A stretch of DNA of 64,000 nucleotides, taken from assembly GCA_035772405.1 (NCBI GenBank), contig JAYKKM010000145.1, positions 1,145,001 through 1,209,000 of the forward strand, given 5' to 3'. The position numbers were made by a program, and so were the translations under genes. Positions 23,501-38,500 of the stretch are shown one piece after another (the first letter of the stretch is position 1; the number at the start of each line of letters is the position of its first letter). The notes beneath the pieces were generated by a model. It was given only the letters and a program-made list of their open reading frames with translations. It made no database searches and had not been told where the DNA came from. Source of the stretch: Chrysogorgia sp. JL179-B06 (lineage: Eukaryota > Cnidaria > Anthozoa > Scleralcyonacea > Chrysogorgiidae).

Positions 23501-26500
23501 ATGGATGTTCTAATAAAGCGAATTTTAAAGAAAAATATCTGTCCATCGTATTCTTTACTTGAACGATACTATACTTGCACGATTCCTTACTTGAACGATA
23601 CGCGGACAGTAAATATGAATATCACATAGAGATCTTGCAGTGTGTTTAATACAGTGTTTACAAGTTCGCCAAGGCAAAACACACAGTCGTCTCTTAAATG
23701 ACGTCACAGTGTGGCTCGTTCCAGGCCTTTCTAATTTGCGGCTTTTTTATATAAATAGCAATGTATAAAGAGTGATATCTTCCAAACGAAAAGTCCAAAT
23801 CAAAAACTGTAAATTAACTTATCAGCTACTTTTTCATCCTCTATACAGATAACTAAAAAAACGAAAAGGCTGTATAGGTACTTTAACTGCTCACGACGTT
23901 CTAGCAGTTGACCAAAATGCACTCAGTGACGTCTGTGTAGAACAAACTATAGAACGTTTACTTTTTAAATTATTCACTTTCTTTGTTTTTCATAAAACAT
24001 TCTATTGAAATAATACGGCGTCCATGGTTCTAGAACGTGACTTGCTTAATGTGTCACTGCCACATTTTCGGGTCACATTTATTTGTTGAAAAATCGATGG
24101 GCTTCGTCCGATAAATTAAAGTGGTTGAATTTTTTGTCTGAAATTAGATGCTACATACGAAATTCAACGCCGCCATTAGTTTTCGTTTGTGACGTCATAA
24201 GTACGACACATGGCACAGTTGACACAGAAAATTCCGTAAATTGGCTGTTAGTACAACTAGTTTGCTTAGAATGGCCAGCAACAGAATACTTTCCTCCATG
24301 ACAACGAGATGAGCCAGTTGAAGATGTAGCCATTTTCTCTGTGTTTGCCACGTGTGTCATACTTATAATGTCATAGCGCCCAATAAAACGACCGGAAAAA
24401 TTCACATTTCGCTATTTCAACCGTTGATAAAATCACTTCTGTTCAACCAAATTTTGTTCTGATAGCAGATTTAAAAATCGGAACGTGCCAATTTTCATTT
24501 GGGGAAATAAAATGGAAACAAAAACTTGGTGGCAGAGGCACTTTAAAGGACATTGGCAACAAAAATTAAGTTTGTCTAATATAGTGTAGGGAAGTGAAAT
24601 AAATAAATAAAAACCCACAATTAAGTGAGAAGATTAATATTTGGTTATATCTCCTCATTTAGATATGTTTTCAGTACTGATGGCTGCATGTTCTTCTGAT
24701 TGTGATGCTGAAGATGACTTGGTACAATGTGTCAACCATTTAATTGAAAAGGGCGCAAAGATTAATGGCCATGATAGGTTCGCATTTCTAGACTATATTT
24801 CGTATATTTATATGGTGTACCACACCCAACTGGTAAATGCGTGTTAATTACAATTGAATGTTTAGATAATCTGTTTCATTATTGTCGACTGCGTACTGCG
24901 CGTCAAAATGACGCGTTCTGTGTCGGGATAAACCTTATTTCAATTTATAACATCAGGCTGGGGAATTCAGTGTAATGAATTTGCAAGTGTAAATAGAAAT
25001 ACAAATGTCTATTGTAGTTTTAGCCTGATTGTTATGAATTGAAATAAGTTTTATGCCAACGCTGCGCAGAACACTTTTTGATGCGCAGTCGACATTACGA
25101 ACTGGCTTATTAACAATGAGGTGGTCCGTGCTATTTCACGTTTGGGGATTTTACATATCCGTAATATTTGGGTCTTCGTGAGCAAAATCATAATATATTT
25201 TGTCAGGTGAAAATTTTATCTTCATGAAGTTTGTCGCTGTCAAAGTTACCGGATGTGATGTCACAAGAGGCATTCCAAACCAGTTTTCTTTTATTACCTG
25301 CCTTTTACTACAAAAATGTCTCTCAAAAAAGGACTAAAAAAGTCCATGAAGATGAAATTTTCACCTGACAAGATATATTATAATTTTGCTCAGGAAGACC
25401 CAAATATTACAAATATGTAAAATCCCCAAACGTGAGATAGGCACTTTAAAAAATAGAAAACATTTTCCGTTATTTCCCCGCAAATTTCCACTCGTGTTTC
25501 TATAAATTTGTATGGAAACACCGAGAAAACGTAGGAATAAGGTTCATTTAAATATTAAAATCCTGAAAATGTAAATTTTCCTCACTGAACGCAAAAAAAC
25601 ATACTTTCAGCTGTCAGATAATGCGACAAGAAATACATAAATGTTGCCTTAAAAAATCATGTGACATTTTTTAAACTTTTTTAAAAATATTTAAAATACC
25701 TTTCGTTTGACTTCACGAATGGCAGGAAAATTTCTATTTTTCTATACAGTTTTAGTATAATTTCAGAGAGAGTTTCTAGCACATTGATTGGTCTAGGCCG
25801 TGACTCTCGCATAATACTCACAGCATAGCGCAGTGACTATAAGCTCTGTACTATGTACTATTTACTATGAGTTCTGAACTATGACTATAAGCTAAACTTT
25901 CAAAATTTCTGACAAAGAAATTGAGAAATTAAAAGAAGATGCGCTCCTACAAAAAACTAAAGATTCAACAAAATATGGAATTACAGTAAGCTCTTTATAG
26001 ATACGCTCTTTACAGATACGCTCTTTATAGATACGCTCTTTACAGATACGCTCTTTATAGATACGCTCTTTACAGATACGCTCTTTATAGATACGCTCTT
26101 TACAGATACGCTCTTTACAGATACGCTCTTTACAGATACGCGCTTTACAGATACGCGCTTTACAGATTCGCTCTTTACAGATAAGCAGCCTTTTGTTCAG
26201 TGAAATATATTTGCCCCAGAAAGAAAGTAAAACCTCCGTTTCTCTTGTGCAAAAACGGAAGTTGTGTTTTTTTCTGATGTTCAACTCTGAACTTTTACCA
26301 AAACAATTAGTCACCTCTAACAATTAGTCTCGGTGGTCATGTAAGAGTTAATTACCTCGAGCGAAGGATGTGTGCTATATACAACCCCGAGGTTCGAGGT
26401 AATTAACTCTTACTTATTTAATAGTTGAGTCGGTTTTCTTTGTTGTCCATAGGGATGTATATATCCAATATATTTATAAGTAATACAATGGTTTTTAAGA

Positions 26501-29500
26501 ATATAGTGATTAAATCTCCCGCAAACCGAGGAATGTTTGTGAAAGTCCCGAGGGAAAGCATGAGGGCGAAGCCCGAAGGCGTCCCGAGGGACTTTCACAA
26601 ACATTCCGCGGTTTGCGGGAGATTTGATCACTATATTCTTAAAAACCATTGTATTAGTTTGTAATACCATGATGACCGAGGTGAAACTAGTGTTTTCATT
26701 GTACAAAACTAATTGATAGTAGGAGTATTGTGTAATACAATGCATGATCAGTGATGTATTCAACAATTTTCCATTGTAGGAAATTTGTTTGGGAATAAGC
26801 AATTCTGACGCGTGTGCATGCATATAAAATGAGTTACTTTTTAACTCAATTGAAGTCTTGTTTTTGGACGCTCACTAAGAATGATATGGCGGATAAACGT
26901 TTCTCGTTTGTTACGGAAGGCGATGTTCAGAAAGTTAGGGATAACAGAACGCCTGCGAATACTATTAAACACACTAGGTGGAGCACGAATGTTTATAAAG
27001 AATGGGCAAAGGCAAGAAACACCGAGTTTCGTGATTTTGAAGCCGAGAGTCAAGTATTCAAGCGTGTGTCAGATTTGCAGGAGATGAGCATTGAGGAAAT
27101 TAATCACTGGTTTAGCGACACTAGATTTCAGCGGACTACTACAAGGAGCTAGTTGTGGAACTGTGAACATCAACATTAATATCAGTAAATAAATTACTGT
27201 CTTTATAATATAATTGTGTGAAATGTTTAGTGAAAAGTGAATATTAATAAGTCGACTATGTTAATGACAGTAAGATAAAGTGTTAATTTGTAGTGTAATT
27301 ATTTTGTTTGTTGTGTAAAACGTATTAAGAAAACTCTTTGTCGTGTCTTTGAATTTTGGCTCATGAATTTTAATCAGGGAGAAATTAGAAATCTGCCCGG
27401 CTTTGCCGGGAGATTTAGAGATCTCCCCGCTAAAGCCGGGAATATCGTGATTAAACCACCCGGCGAGAACAAAAGAACCCGAGGTCATCATGGTATTACC
27501 CCAGAAAACCGAGAATTTGGCAATTATATTGCTCATTATAAATTCATAGGGATGTACAGGTATACAGATACATCGCTACAAACCAGGGATGTATCTGTAT
27601 ACATCCTATGAATTTATAATGAGCAATATAATTGCCAAATTCATCGGGTCCCTGCCACAACCATCTCGAGTGCGGGTACGCTGGTAGCGCCCCCAAACGA
27701 GAAGCAAGTTTTTGCTTATCTCAAGTAGCCTACGTTGGTTGCGGCAGCGCACCCATCACGAGAGGAAGACAAGATTTGCGCATGCCCACACACCATGGCC
27801 TCCCACATTCGATAACTGATATGTTTTAATATAAACACAAGCATACGTGTACTTATATTAGAATATATCATGAAATACTAAGTTTTGTTAGGAAACCTCC
27901 TCAACTATTAAATAAGTCAGTTAATTACCTCGAACCTCGGCATTAAGCCTATACTTCCTTCGGGCCTTGGTTCTCGGTAATTAACTCTTCACCGAAACAC
28001 GACATTCAGCCAATCAGCACATTTTTTCAGAATGTTATTTTATAAATATGATCCATTTTCCACATTGATTTCTCAATGTGACATGCATGGGTTTGTTCTT
28101 TTGTCGAAAATCCCTCCGCTCGATTGTTAACTTATGCATGGCTACAATCTTGGACAAAACTGTTGAACAGTTTCACAATAAAATCATGCCACTTTTTTAT
28201 GCCACATGTTTATGAGAAAAATCCCCACTCCCCCCTTTCAATGTTGATTTCCAGCTAGAAGGTTTGGGTGCTGTTTAGAACAACACTGATCTAGGGGGGT
28301 GGGGGAGGCAGTGAAAACACAAGGAAGTTTCTTACTAAACATAAAAAACATTAAATCGGCGATTGCGATAATGTTGATGGTGTTGTCTCAACCGGTTTTG
28401 TAAATATGTTATTTACCGGATGGGTGGAACGTATAGAAAAATATTTGCCCGAGGTTTCAGAAACTGCCCGAGGCCGTAGGCCGAGGGTCCATTTATGAGA
28501 GCGAGGAAATATACCAAATATTTTTCTATATGGACCGAACAAAACGGTAAATAACATATTAATTTTTTTATTATACAATGTGAAAGATTGAGTTAGTTGA
28601 GTAAATTGAGTTCAGTAAAACTGGGAAACAAAGTCAAAAACTTATTAATAAAGTTAAAATTACAGAATGCCTAGGATTCCGCCAGCTCACGATTAATAAA
28701 AAATATATAAGTAATCTCTTTATAATATATAGCCAATTTCCAGTTAATAACTTTCTGCAGTATCTCTTCATATTGTACTTGTTACTTACTCTATGATATT
28801 CACGTGCTAGAATTAATCTCATTATTATTATGTTTTCAGATATCACATGACGCCATTAATGTACGCTTCTCGCAATGGCCGGGTACAAATTGTCGAAATT
28901 CTTTTACGTCATAATCCTGATGTAAATAAACAAGACCAACGTGGCTGGACCGTAGGTTTTCTTCCTGAGATAACTGATTGATTTTGTTGTGTGATAAGGT
29001 GTCAGAGTTAGTTTGCATAATTTCGCATTCTGTAATTGCGTAAAAATCTTTGCAACTTAGAGCTTTTTTTTCATGACAGTAAAGATCCGTTAGATAACAA
29101 AGTTGAGGGATGTGTGCAGAGCATTATTCTTCCGCCGTTAGATAAGATGTTTACAGCTTTTCATAACATAAACCTCTATGACGGACACTTTCATTATACA
29201 ACGGACACTAAGTCCTAGTCCCGATTTCACCTTGAAATAAACTCTGTTACTTGAAAGAAATAGAGAACTTATCAAGCTTGGCGTTTACAACTCTTCCATA
29301 TCTCACTTCGATCTTGATATATTAAGTAGAGTGCTGCGTAGACAGTGTTTTGGATATACAACGAAGTGAAAAGGTGGTAAACTGCCAAGATTTTTAATGA
29401 CGAAATATTGACGTTTCGAGCGGAGCCCTTCATCAGAGTAAGACCACTCGAAACGTCAGTATTTCGTCATTAAAAATTTTGGCAGTACTACGTCATTACT

Positions 29501-32500
29501 ATGGCATACCATTTCCGCCAAAAATCGAACTTCCCATTTTATACACAAGATAGCTCATATCCTACTAGTAGCTCATATCCTACTAGTAGCTATACAATAA
29601 CTATATAAATATAATGTCGTATATATTGCGCTCTCAATCCATAAACTCTAGTCTTTTAATATTTCCATATTTTTATAGTAGTTCTTCTCGTTATTTTCTC
29701 ACACCTCGCTCTCAACCTCGTACCCAGGGTGTTACCCGTAGCGGAGGTAAGACCCTGGGTACGAGGTTGCCTCGCTCTCTTACTCCATGAGGTCCCAAAC
29801 TGTACTCCTAGTTATATTAACCTATTATTTCACAATACAACAATATATACATGTAACCATACTCATTAATATACTTTTTTTATTATTAAAAATTTTTTAC
29901 GAGGAAAACGTCCGTCACAAGTAGTGATTTTCAGGAAGGTCCTCGAAGTATAACTTGTAACTTTTGTTCACCATTGCAAAGGACATATTACGTGCAGATA
30001 GAATGCGGTTCTATTTTATATTACCTCTAGTGAACCTTCTCATAACGGACACCAATGAGACCAAAATAGCTAAGCCGTTGTGTTCGTTGTTTGGATGATG
30101 TTTCCGTTGTTTAGAGGTTTTTATTTTAAAGTGTTTATGCAGTGAAAAATTCAGTTCGAAATAAACTCTCTTACTTGAAAGAACTATATAGAAATTATAA
30201 AGATTGGCATTTACAACTCTTCCATATCTCACTTTGTTCTTGAGATATTAAGATTTGTTTGATATGTAAATGATCCTCACTGTGACGTCACACTGTATAA
30301 TAACTTACTGAAAAAGCATGTATATCTTTGGCATAGACAGTTTCATAATTTCGTTACATAATCCCAAAGATATACAGGCTTCTTCACTTTGACGTCACAC
30401 TATATAATGACTTATTGAGGACATTTACATATCAAACAAATCTTAATATATCAAAACAAAGTGAAAAGGTGGTAAACTATGGCGTATCATTTCCGCCAAA
30501 AATCGAACTTCCCATTTTATACACAACTTTTCATTTGACATACAATTTTTTGCATTTGACACACAACTTTTCAAATCTCACACTATACATTTCCTATTTG
30601 ACTTACAACTTTGTCAATTTTATATACAACTTCAACTTTTCATATTCGACATTCAAGTTCTTCTTCGACATCCAACCGCAATCCAGTAAAAAATGTATCG
30701 ATCGCAGGCTCGCTTGTGAGGTTACATGTTGGGAATTTTGGAAGGCAAAATGGACGATGACTACAATTATCTTTTGGATGTTGTTCATAGTATCCTTAAC
30801 TCTATTGACCAATTTATCGAATCAGGAGATGCATCAGTAGATTTTCAACCATTGATGTTCAAGATGGATTATACCTTCAGCGTTTAATGGTTAATTTAGA
30901 TCCCGAGTGAAATATGCAAATTATATGTTTTTTCGTGCCTAAAATACAACATGTAAACATAAACTGAATTACAGCTAAATATTTAGTAAGTTAATATATT
31001 CTCTGTACTTACTTGAAGAATTTGAAGATGACGAAGACCCGCTAGTAAATGACGACAAGCGTTCAGCGACTCTTAAAACCATAGTTCTAACCTCGTTTAA
31101 ATCTGCTTGATCCCCCATTTATAAATTTCTCATTCGCTGTCACTGTATAAACCTAGAAGCCAACCTCGCAAGCGAGCCTGCGATCGATACATTTTTTACT
31201 GGATTGCGGTTGGATGTCGAATATGAAAAGTTGTGTTGCAAACGGAGTTGTAAATAAAATTGACAAAGTTGTAAGTCAAATAGGAAATGTATAGTGTGAG
31301 ATTTGAAAAGTTGTGTGTCAAATGCAAAAAATTGTATGTCAAATGAAAAGTTGTGTATAAAATGGGAAGTTCGATTTTTGGCGGAAATGATACGCCATAG
31401 TTTACCACCTTTTCACTTTGTTTTGATATATTAAGATTTGTTTGATATGTAAATGTCCTCAATAAGTCATTATATAGTGTGACGTCAAAGTGAAGAAGCC
31501 TGTATATCTTTGGGATAATGTAACGAAATTATGAAACTGTCTATGCCAAAGATATACATGCTTTTTCAGTAAGTTATTATACAGTGTGACGTCACAGTGA
31601 GGATCATTTACATATCAAACAAATCTTAATATCTCAAGAACAAAGTGAGATATGGAAGAGTTGTAAATGCCAATCTTTATAATTTCTATATAGTTCTTTC
31701 AAGTAAGAGAGTTTATTTCGAACTGAATTTTTCACTGCATAAACACTTTAAAATAAAAACCTCTGAACAACGGAAACATCATCCAAACAACGAACACAAC
31801 GGCTTAGCTATTTTGGTCGTATTGGTGTCCGTTATGAGAAGGTTCACTAGAGGTAATATAAAATAGAACCGCATTCTATCTGCACGTAATATGTCCTTTG
31901 CAATGGTGAACAAAAGTTACAAGTTATACTTCGAGGACCTTCCTGAAAATCACTACTTGTGACGGACGTTTTCCTCGTAAAAGATTTTTAATAATAAAAA
32001 AAGTATATTAATGAGTATGGTTACATGTATATATTGTTGTATTGTGAAATAATAGGTTAATATAACTAGGAGTACAGTTTGGGACCTCATGGAGTAAGAG
32101 AGCGAGGCAACCTCGTACCCAGGGTCTTACCTCCGCTACGGGTAACACCCTGGTAACGAGAAGAACTACTATAAAAATATGGAAATATTAAAAGACTAGA
32201 GTTTATGGATTGAGAGCGCAATATATACGACATATTTATATAGTTATTGTATAGCTACTGGTAGGATATGAGCTATCTCGCAATTTGATTGTATACCATT
32301 CGCTCTCGTCGCATGCAGTGAACTAATAGCCCACTCGGCGCCTCATTGGCTATGACCTCATATACGACTCGAGCTCATGGTATAATTGTTAAATATTTAA
32401 CAGTTATACCATGAGCTCGAGTCGTATATGAGCTCATAGCCAACGATGCGCGAAGCGCCGAGTTGGCTATTAGTTCATATACGACGAGAGCGAATGGTAT

Positions 32501-35500
32501 AATTGTTTTATTATATAGCCAAACACTTAGTCAGTTCGGGGTTTTATAAAGAAACCTATTTCTAAATCTATTTCAGCTTTTTCCGGTCTAAAAAATATAC
32601 ACCTCCTAAAAATATGACACCTCCAATGAAGCGAGTTAAACTGCAGTAACGTGAAAAAGCTTCCATTACGTGCAATTAAGTATATAATTAGGGATGAAAT
32701 AATTATGTTTTCTTTTAGGCACTAGGCTGGGCGGCTAGTCGTGGCCATGGAAAAGCCGTACGTATGTTGCTTGATGCGAATGCTAATCCAAAGCTTTACA
32801 CCAATGATGGACAATCAGCCGAGGATTTGGCTTATGACGGGGGGTTTACAATTGTAAGCTTTGTATTTGTGAGGAATTACATCCTACTTTTGATTGTTTC
32901 TTTTTGCAAGTCGTTCAAGCGTTATTGCTAAAAATACTCACTGTCCTCTAAAACTTACTGTTTGTCCCCTAAAACTTATATTGTTTCTCCCCTAAAACGT
33001 ACTGTTTGTTCCCTAAAACGTACTGTTTGTCCCTAAAACTTACCGTTTGTCCCTAAAACTTACTGTTTTCCCCTAAACGTACTGTTTGTCCCCTTAAACT
33101 TACTGTTTGTCCCCTTAAACTTACTGTTTGTCTCCTAAAACTTACTGTTTGTCCCTTAAACTTACTGTTTGTCCCTAAAACGTACTGTTTTCCCTTAAAA
33201 GGTACTGTTTGTCCCTAAAACGTACTGTTTGTCCCAAAATCGTACTATTTTCCCCTAAAAACTTACTGTTTGTCCCCTAGATTGCAGATATCCTTTATGC
33301 TGCCGCAAATCCCACCAGACATATCGAACAGAATCCGTAAGTGACATTTTCCATAATGTGTTTACCTTCCTACCCGCCTGTCTTTCAATGTCCACAACCG
33401 GGTTTTCGAGGTTTAAGCGTTTGCGTTTTATTAGTGTCAAGCTCGCAAACACGTTTGCCCTGGTATCTGGTCCTGGGATCGAAATCCGAGTGACGTAATA
33501 AAAACATGAGAGAAGTGTAGGGAGCCGCCGAGGCGTCTGTTTTCCGAACTGCTCGAGTGTTTTATTACTTTACGACCCGGTCCTACGTAGTTAACTCCAA
33601 CTTAACCAAAAATAAAGACCAGACAATCCTTTTGAGTCATCACTTTTAGCCATTTCCATAACGCTTTTGATTTAATGCAAATTCTCATTAGTTACTGACG
33701 TCATTGCGGTCTCCGCGTAATCTGATGTAGAGTAGAATTATTTTCTAGTGTTTGTTTGCCATATTTTAGTTTCATTGTATTACTTAAGTATTGGTTTTGA
33801 TTACTCCAATTAGGTTTTTACGCTTTCAACATTATTTCTTACGGAGTAATCTTTGTTTCAGTTTCAAAGAAAAATTTAATTTGCGTAAAATTAATTTAAT
33901 TACAGAGCACAGCAATTTTAAGTCATTTTACAGTAACCCCAAATACGTTTGTTACTTCTCATTTTAAAAACAATTTATTTTTGTATTCATAGACAAAACG
34001 TGCCAAGTTCTGAATTAGTGAACGAACAAGGGTGAGTTGCCAGACATTTTGTGGTCATCAGTTTAATGACAATGTATTCTTCGATTTTCTTACCACGTTG
34101 CATTCTTTGCAGTCCTTTTGTGTACTAGATGCCAAATTATTTCTCGTAACCAAAAATATTTATTTTCGTGACGCTAACCCTAACCACAAATATGACGAAA
34201 ACGGCTTCATAAATAAACACCTTCATCGCGATTTTGAATCAAAATACTTTAGCCCAACAACCATGCGTATGTACTAACCGCTCGACAACCCGCCCTGGTA
34301 TACCCAGCTATATTCAAAAAACCATTTATATAATGACCTTATTGCCTCAGTTGTCATTGATAAATGTATAGACAAGACAAGTTACGGAAACAAGGTGGCT
34401 ACGTCATAGGTGGCTCGTCCCAGGCCTCTTTCGGCTTTTTTCGTCTTGGTCTTTTCTTGTAAATAGCAATGTTTAAAACTGTCCAGGGTTTATATACACT
34501 TTAACCTAACGTATCAATTATCGAATATCCTGTTCCCGGCACATAAAGAAATAGCTTGCATTTGGATATACTTGCAGGACTGTGGTATTGAAACTCAAAC
34601 CTTGTTATTGACGATACATGGACGATAGTCAAGCTCAAATCCTCAGAAAATGTTTCTGAGTCCTGGACAGAGATCAAACCTGTAACCTTCTGATTTCTGG
34701 TGAGACTGGCTCTGATTGTCGGTGAGGATTTGAACTTGACGATCGTCCATGTATCGCCTGTCTAATCGAAGCTTCCATTCTCAGTACAACCCGAGGCGAT
34801 AGCCGAGTGTTTTAGAGCCAATAAAGCCCGTACTGCAAGGTTTGTAAATGTCTTATAAACAGAATCATTTCATACGTTCATTGGCGAAGTAATTTTGAAA
34901 ATTAACGTTATCTCAGCCGTTAAAAAACAGGGAGAAATTTAGAGCGAGTCTATATCAGATAAAGTAAATGAACCTACAGTAGGAGCATCATTAGAAGTGT
35001 GAAGTTGATCGTCCGGGTTGTTGTAGTCTTGAGAAAGACTATTGTTGGTCACTGACGTTTCGACGGCCTCTGCGGCGGGAGAGGCCGTTTGATTGTTTGT
35101 CAGGTTTGCCTATATATTTTTATACGTATGATTCATTACGTCATCGTTTGTTTGTGTCATAATATAGTCATGTGAGTGGGTGTTGCGTCATGCGTTAAGC
35201 GTGGGCCTATATTAGTATATTCCTATATTGTTCGTTGTTGTGTCTATTGTTCTTTGGTGCGTATGAGGAAGTCTTTTGTAAGGTGTCGGTAATGTTGTGA
35301 TCTGTTAAGAAGTTTATGTTCCAAGTTGGTATACCAACTTTCTAACGTAGGTCGCTGTTTGTAGTTGGTACTGAAGGTAGTTTGTGTTAAGCTAATCTGA
35401 TTTTTAGGTTTCTGCCGGTCTCACCAATATAAGTGTCCTTGCAGTCGGCGCATTTGATATTGTGAATATGCCAGTTCGTAATGTCGACTGCGCATCAAAA

Positions 35501-38500
35501 TGACGCATTCATAACATCAGGCTGGGAAATTCAGTATAACAAATTTGCAAGTGTAAATAGAAATGCAAATGACTATTGTCGACATTACGAACTGGCTTAT
35601 TGCACCCTGTCTTTCGTGAGGCTGTTCTTTGTCTTTTACGTTAGTCAGTATATGTCGCAAAGTGGTCATAGGTTTATGGGCTACACGTATGTTGTAAGGT
35701 CGTAAAATACGTGCAGTTGTTTCTGATGTACCTTTAATGTATGGTATTATTCCTGTTGTTACGGTGGTATACTGCTGACGGTCTTGTTGGTCTCATTGTC
35801 TTTGTAGTTGTTCCGTTCAATAAAGTTCGTATTGTAGTTATTTTTGTGAAACACGTGCCGAAGAGATTCGTTGTCGTTGCGTAGAGTTTCGGGTAAATCG
35901 TAAGTAAGTTGTGCTCGTCTTGTCAATGACAAAGTCGAATTGATGTTGTTGCTTTGTGTACCGTTGGTTTGTAGGATGACTCATCCAGTATTCTATCAGT
36001 GTGTGTTGGTTTTCTGTAGACACTTGTCTTTAGTTTGTTCTTATCATGTGTTACTAAACAGTCTAGAAAAGGAAGAGCTCCATTCTCCTCAATTTCTTTA
36101 GTAAATTGTATGTCACAGTTCTGTTCGTTAAACATGTCTGTGGAGAGTCGACGTCGTTTTGATATATGTAGCGCAGTAATTGTATCGTCAATGTAGCGAA
36201 ACCAAAAAGGTAATGTGATGCCGTTGTATTGAAAAATAAATGGAAATCAAACAAAGCATAAGTAATTCAATAACGTCGTCAATGGGTAAAGGAAATGCGT
36301 CGGTACATCGTTCAATGGATGTTTTTGTGCATTGTACAGCCAGTTGAAGTGTAATACTGGTAAGCAGTAATTTCACATCAAAAGACACAAGTTTATGTTC
36401 TTTTGGTGTTTGTACCGTTTTGATGGCCGTTGATAAAGTTTTCGGTAGATCGAAGTTTGTGTTGATTTTCGGTAGATTTGTTTGTTATAGTGGTTGTAGT
36501 AAAGTTGTTAGTTATTTGGCGAGTTCGTAAGTAGGAGACCACAGAAAGAAACTATATGGGTCACATGGGTATTTGAGGTTTGTAAAGTTTAGTAAATCCA
36601 TCCATCTTAAGTTTTTAAGTCAATATAGAGTTTGTCTTTCTTAGTGAGTTTGTCTTTCTCAGACAGTTTGTTGTGCATGAGTTTGCGTTGGATCTCGTTT
36701 GAGTTTTTCGTACGTTTGTTTATCGTTAACAAGTTCGTTCATTTTGTCAAAGTAATCCGTTTTGTTCATAACAATGGTTACGCGCGTCCTTTGTCTGCGG
36801 GCAGTACCACGATGTTATCGTCGTTTTTTAGTCGTTTCAGTGCTTTTATTCGTCTTTGGTTAAGTTGTTGTCACGTGTTGAGGCAGATTGTGTGGCGGAA
36901 GCCACCCTATACTCCTTATGTCATCTTTTGTTGTCTCTTGGTATATGTCTCGTTTAGCTAAGGCAGCCTCAACGCTGGATACAATAGTCTCGGTCGGTAT
37001 TCGTTTGGGTGTTATCGAGTGTTTCAGTCCGTATGACAATACTTGTTTTTCAGTTTCGTCTATATATAGATCCGACACGGGTCGTGATTTTCCTTTGTTT
37101 TTTGTTTATGAATTATTAATTAGGTGTAGAATTATATATTTATTAATTATGTTTAGAAATATATACGTTATATTTGCCATGTATACTAATTTCTAACATG
37201 GCGCTTAATATTTCATCTTTGAAATGTTCTATTTTTAGCGACTGCCTTAGATATGGAGACTTAGAGCTGTTTTTATTTGGCCTCGAGTTAGGAAATCTAG
37301 TGCCTTTATTCCAGGTACCAATTATTTCCTTTTTAATTGAAGTCTCAAGCTTCGGTTAAACAAGCTTGCATCTACTTCGAAAGTACTCACAGCAAGCTGA
37401 CGAGCACTTGTAACGAACTCGCTTCATGATTCAAATTTCTTTGTTGACTTGCGAGTATACTCTTGAGCTCCCGCGGGTACTTTTTAATTCGATACAGGCA
37501 TTTGCACGGCCAAGCTGCTAGCCGGTGCCGGTTGCGATGACTGGAATAGAGCCTTTATCTTATGTGATCAATGTGTGTTTAAGATTTTCTTTTCTCCCTC
37601 TGCGATAGGAACAACAGGTCTCCTTTGACAGTTTCCTTAAATTGACCGACGCAGACCTACAACAGGTAACCGATTCTTGTTATTTTATTTTTTACTAAAG
37701 AAATTGAGGAGAATGGAGCTCTCCTTTTCTATGACAAGAACAAACTAAAGTTACAGAAAACCAACACACACTGATAGAATACTGGATGAATCATCCTACA
37801 ACCCAATGGTACACAAAGAAACAACCATGCATCAAGACTTTGACAAGACGAGCACAACTTATTTTCGATTCACCCGAAACTCTACGCAACGAAAACGAAT
37901 CTCTTCGGCACGTGTTTCACAAAAACAATTACAATACGAACTTTATTGAACGGAACAACTGCAAAAACAATGAGACCAACGAGCCCGACAGCAGTACAAC
38001 CGTGACAACAGGAGCAATATACCATACATTAGAAACATTAGGTACATCAGAAACAATTGCACGTGTTTTACGTCTTTACAAGGCTATAGCCATTGTGCTG
38101 TAGTTGTGTGGTAACTTTAGTTAGGGACCGGTCATTAAATATGGAGATCGGGGGCTGGAGGAGAAAATGGGGTCTCTCGAGAATTTTATGTATTGTGAAG
38201 GGAGGTTCCTAAAAACATCTTATGAAAAAGGGGGTCTTCATTTTTTCAACTGGATGCAGAAGGATGAACACTTCTTTAATACAAACATTTCTTTAATACA
38301 AACATTTCAAAATATTTAAAATAACTGAATAACTGATATATTTACCAACTATAAACATATAATCATGATTCTTAATTCTTTCCTGTCTTGCTGAAAAACA
38401 TCCAAAATTGAACTACTGATATCTCGGGAAATATCCATAACTGTTGCGAAACCTACACCTTTTCTGAAAGCCCAATAAACCGGCTGTTACCCATGCTTTT

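Noticed and set aside
25892..26323. Minus-strand KERI repeat protein
   Set aside because: Translation of the 15-bp minisatellite with no conserved flank.
29387..29480. Second hammerhead type (CTGATGA...CGAAAC)
   Set aside because: The core words are present, but stem II does not pair convincingly and no matching stem I or III was found; kept only as a PLE-tail-like hairpin.
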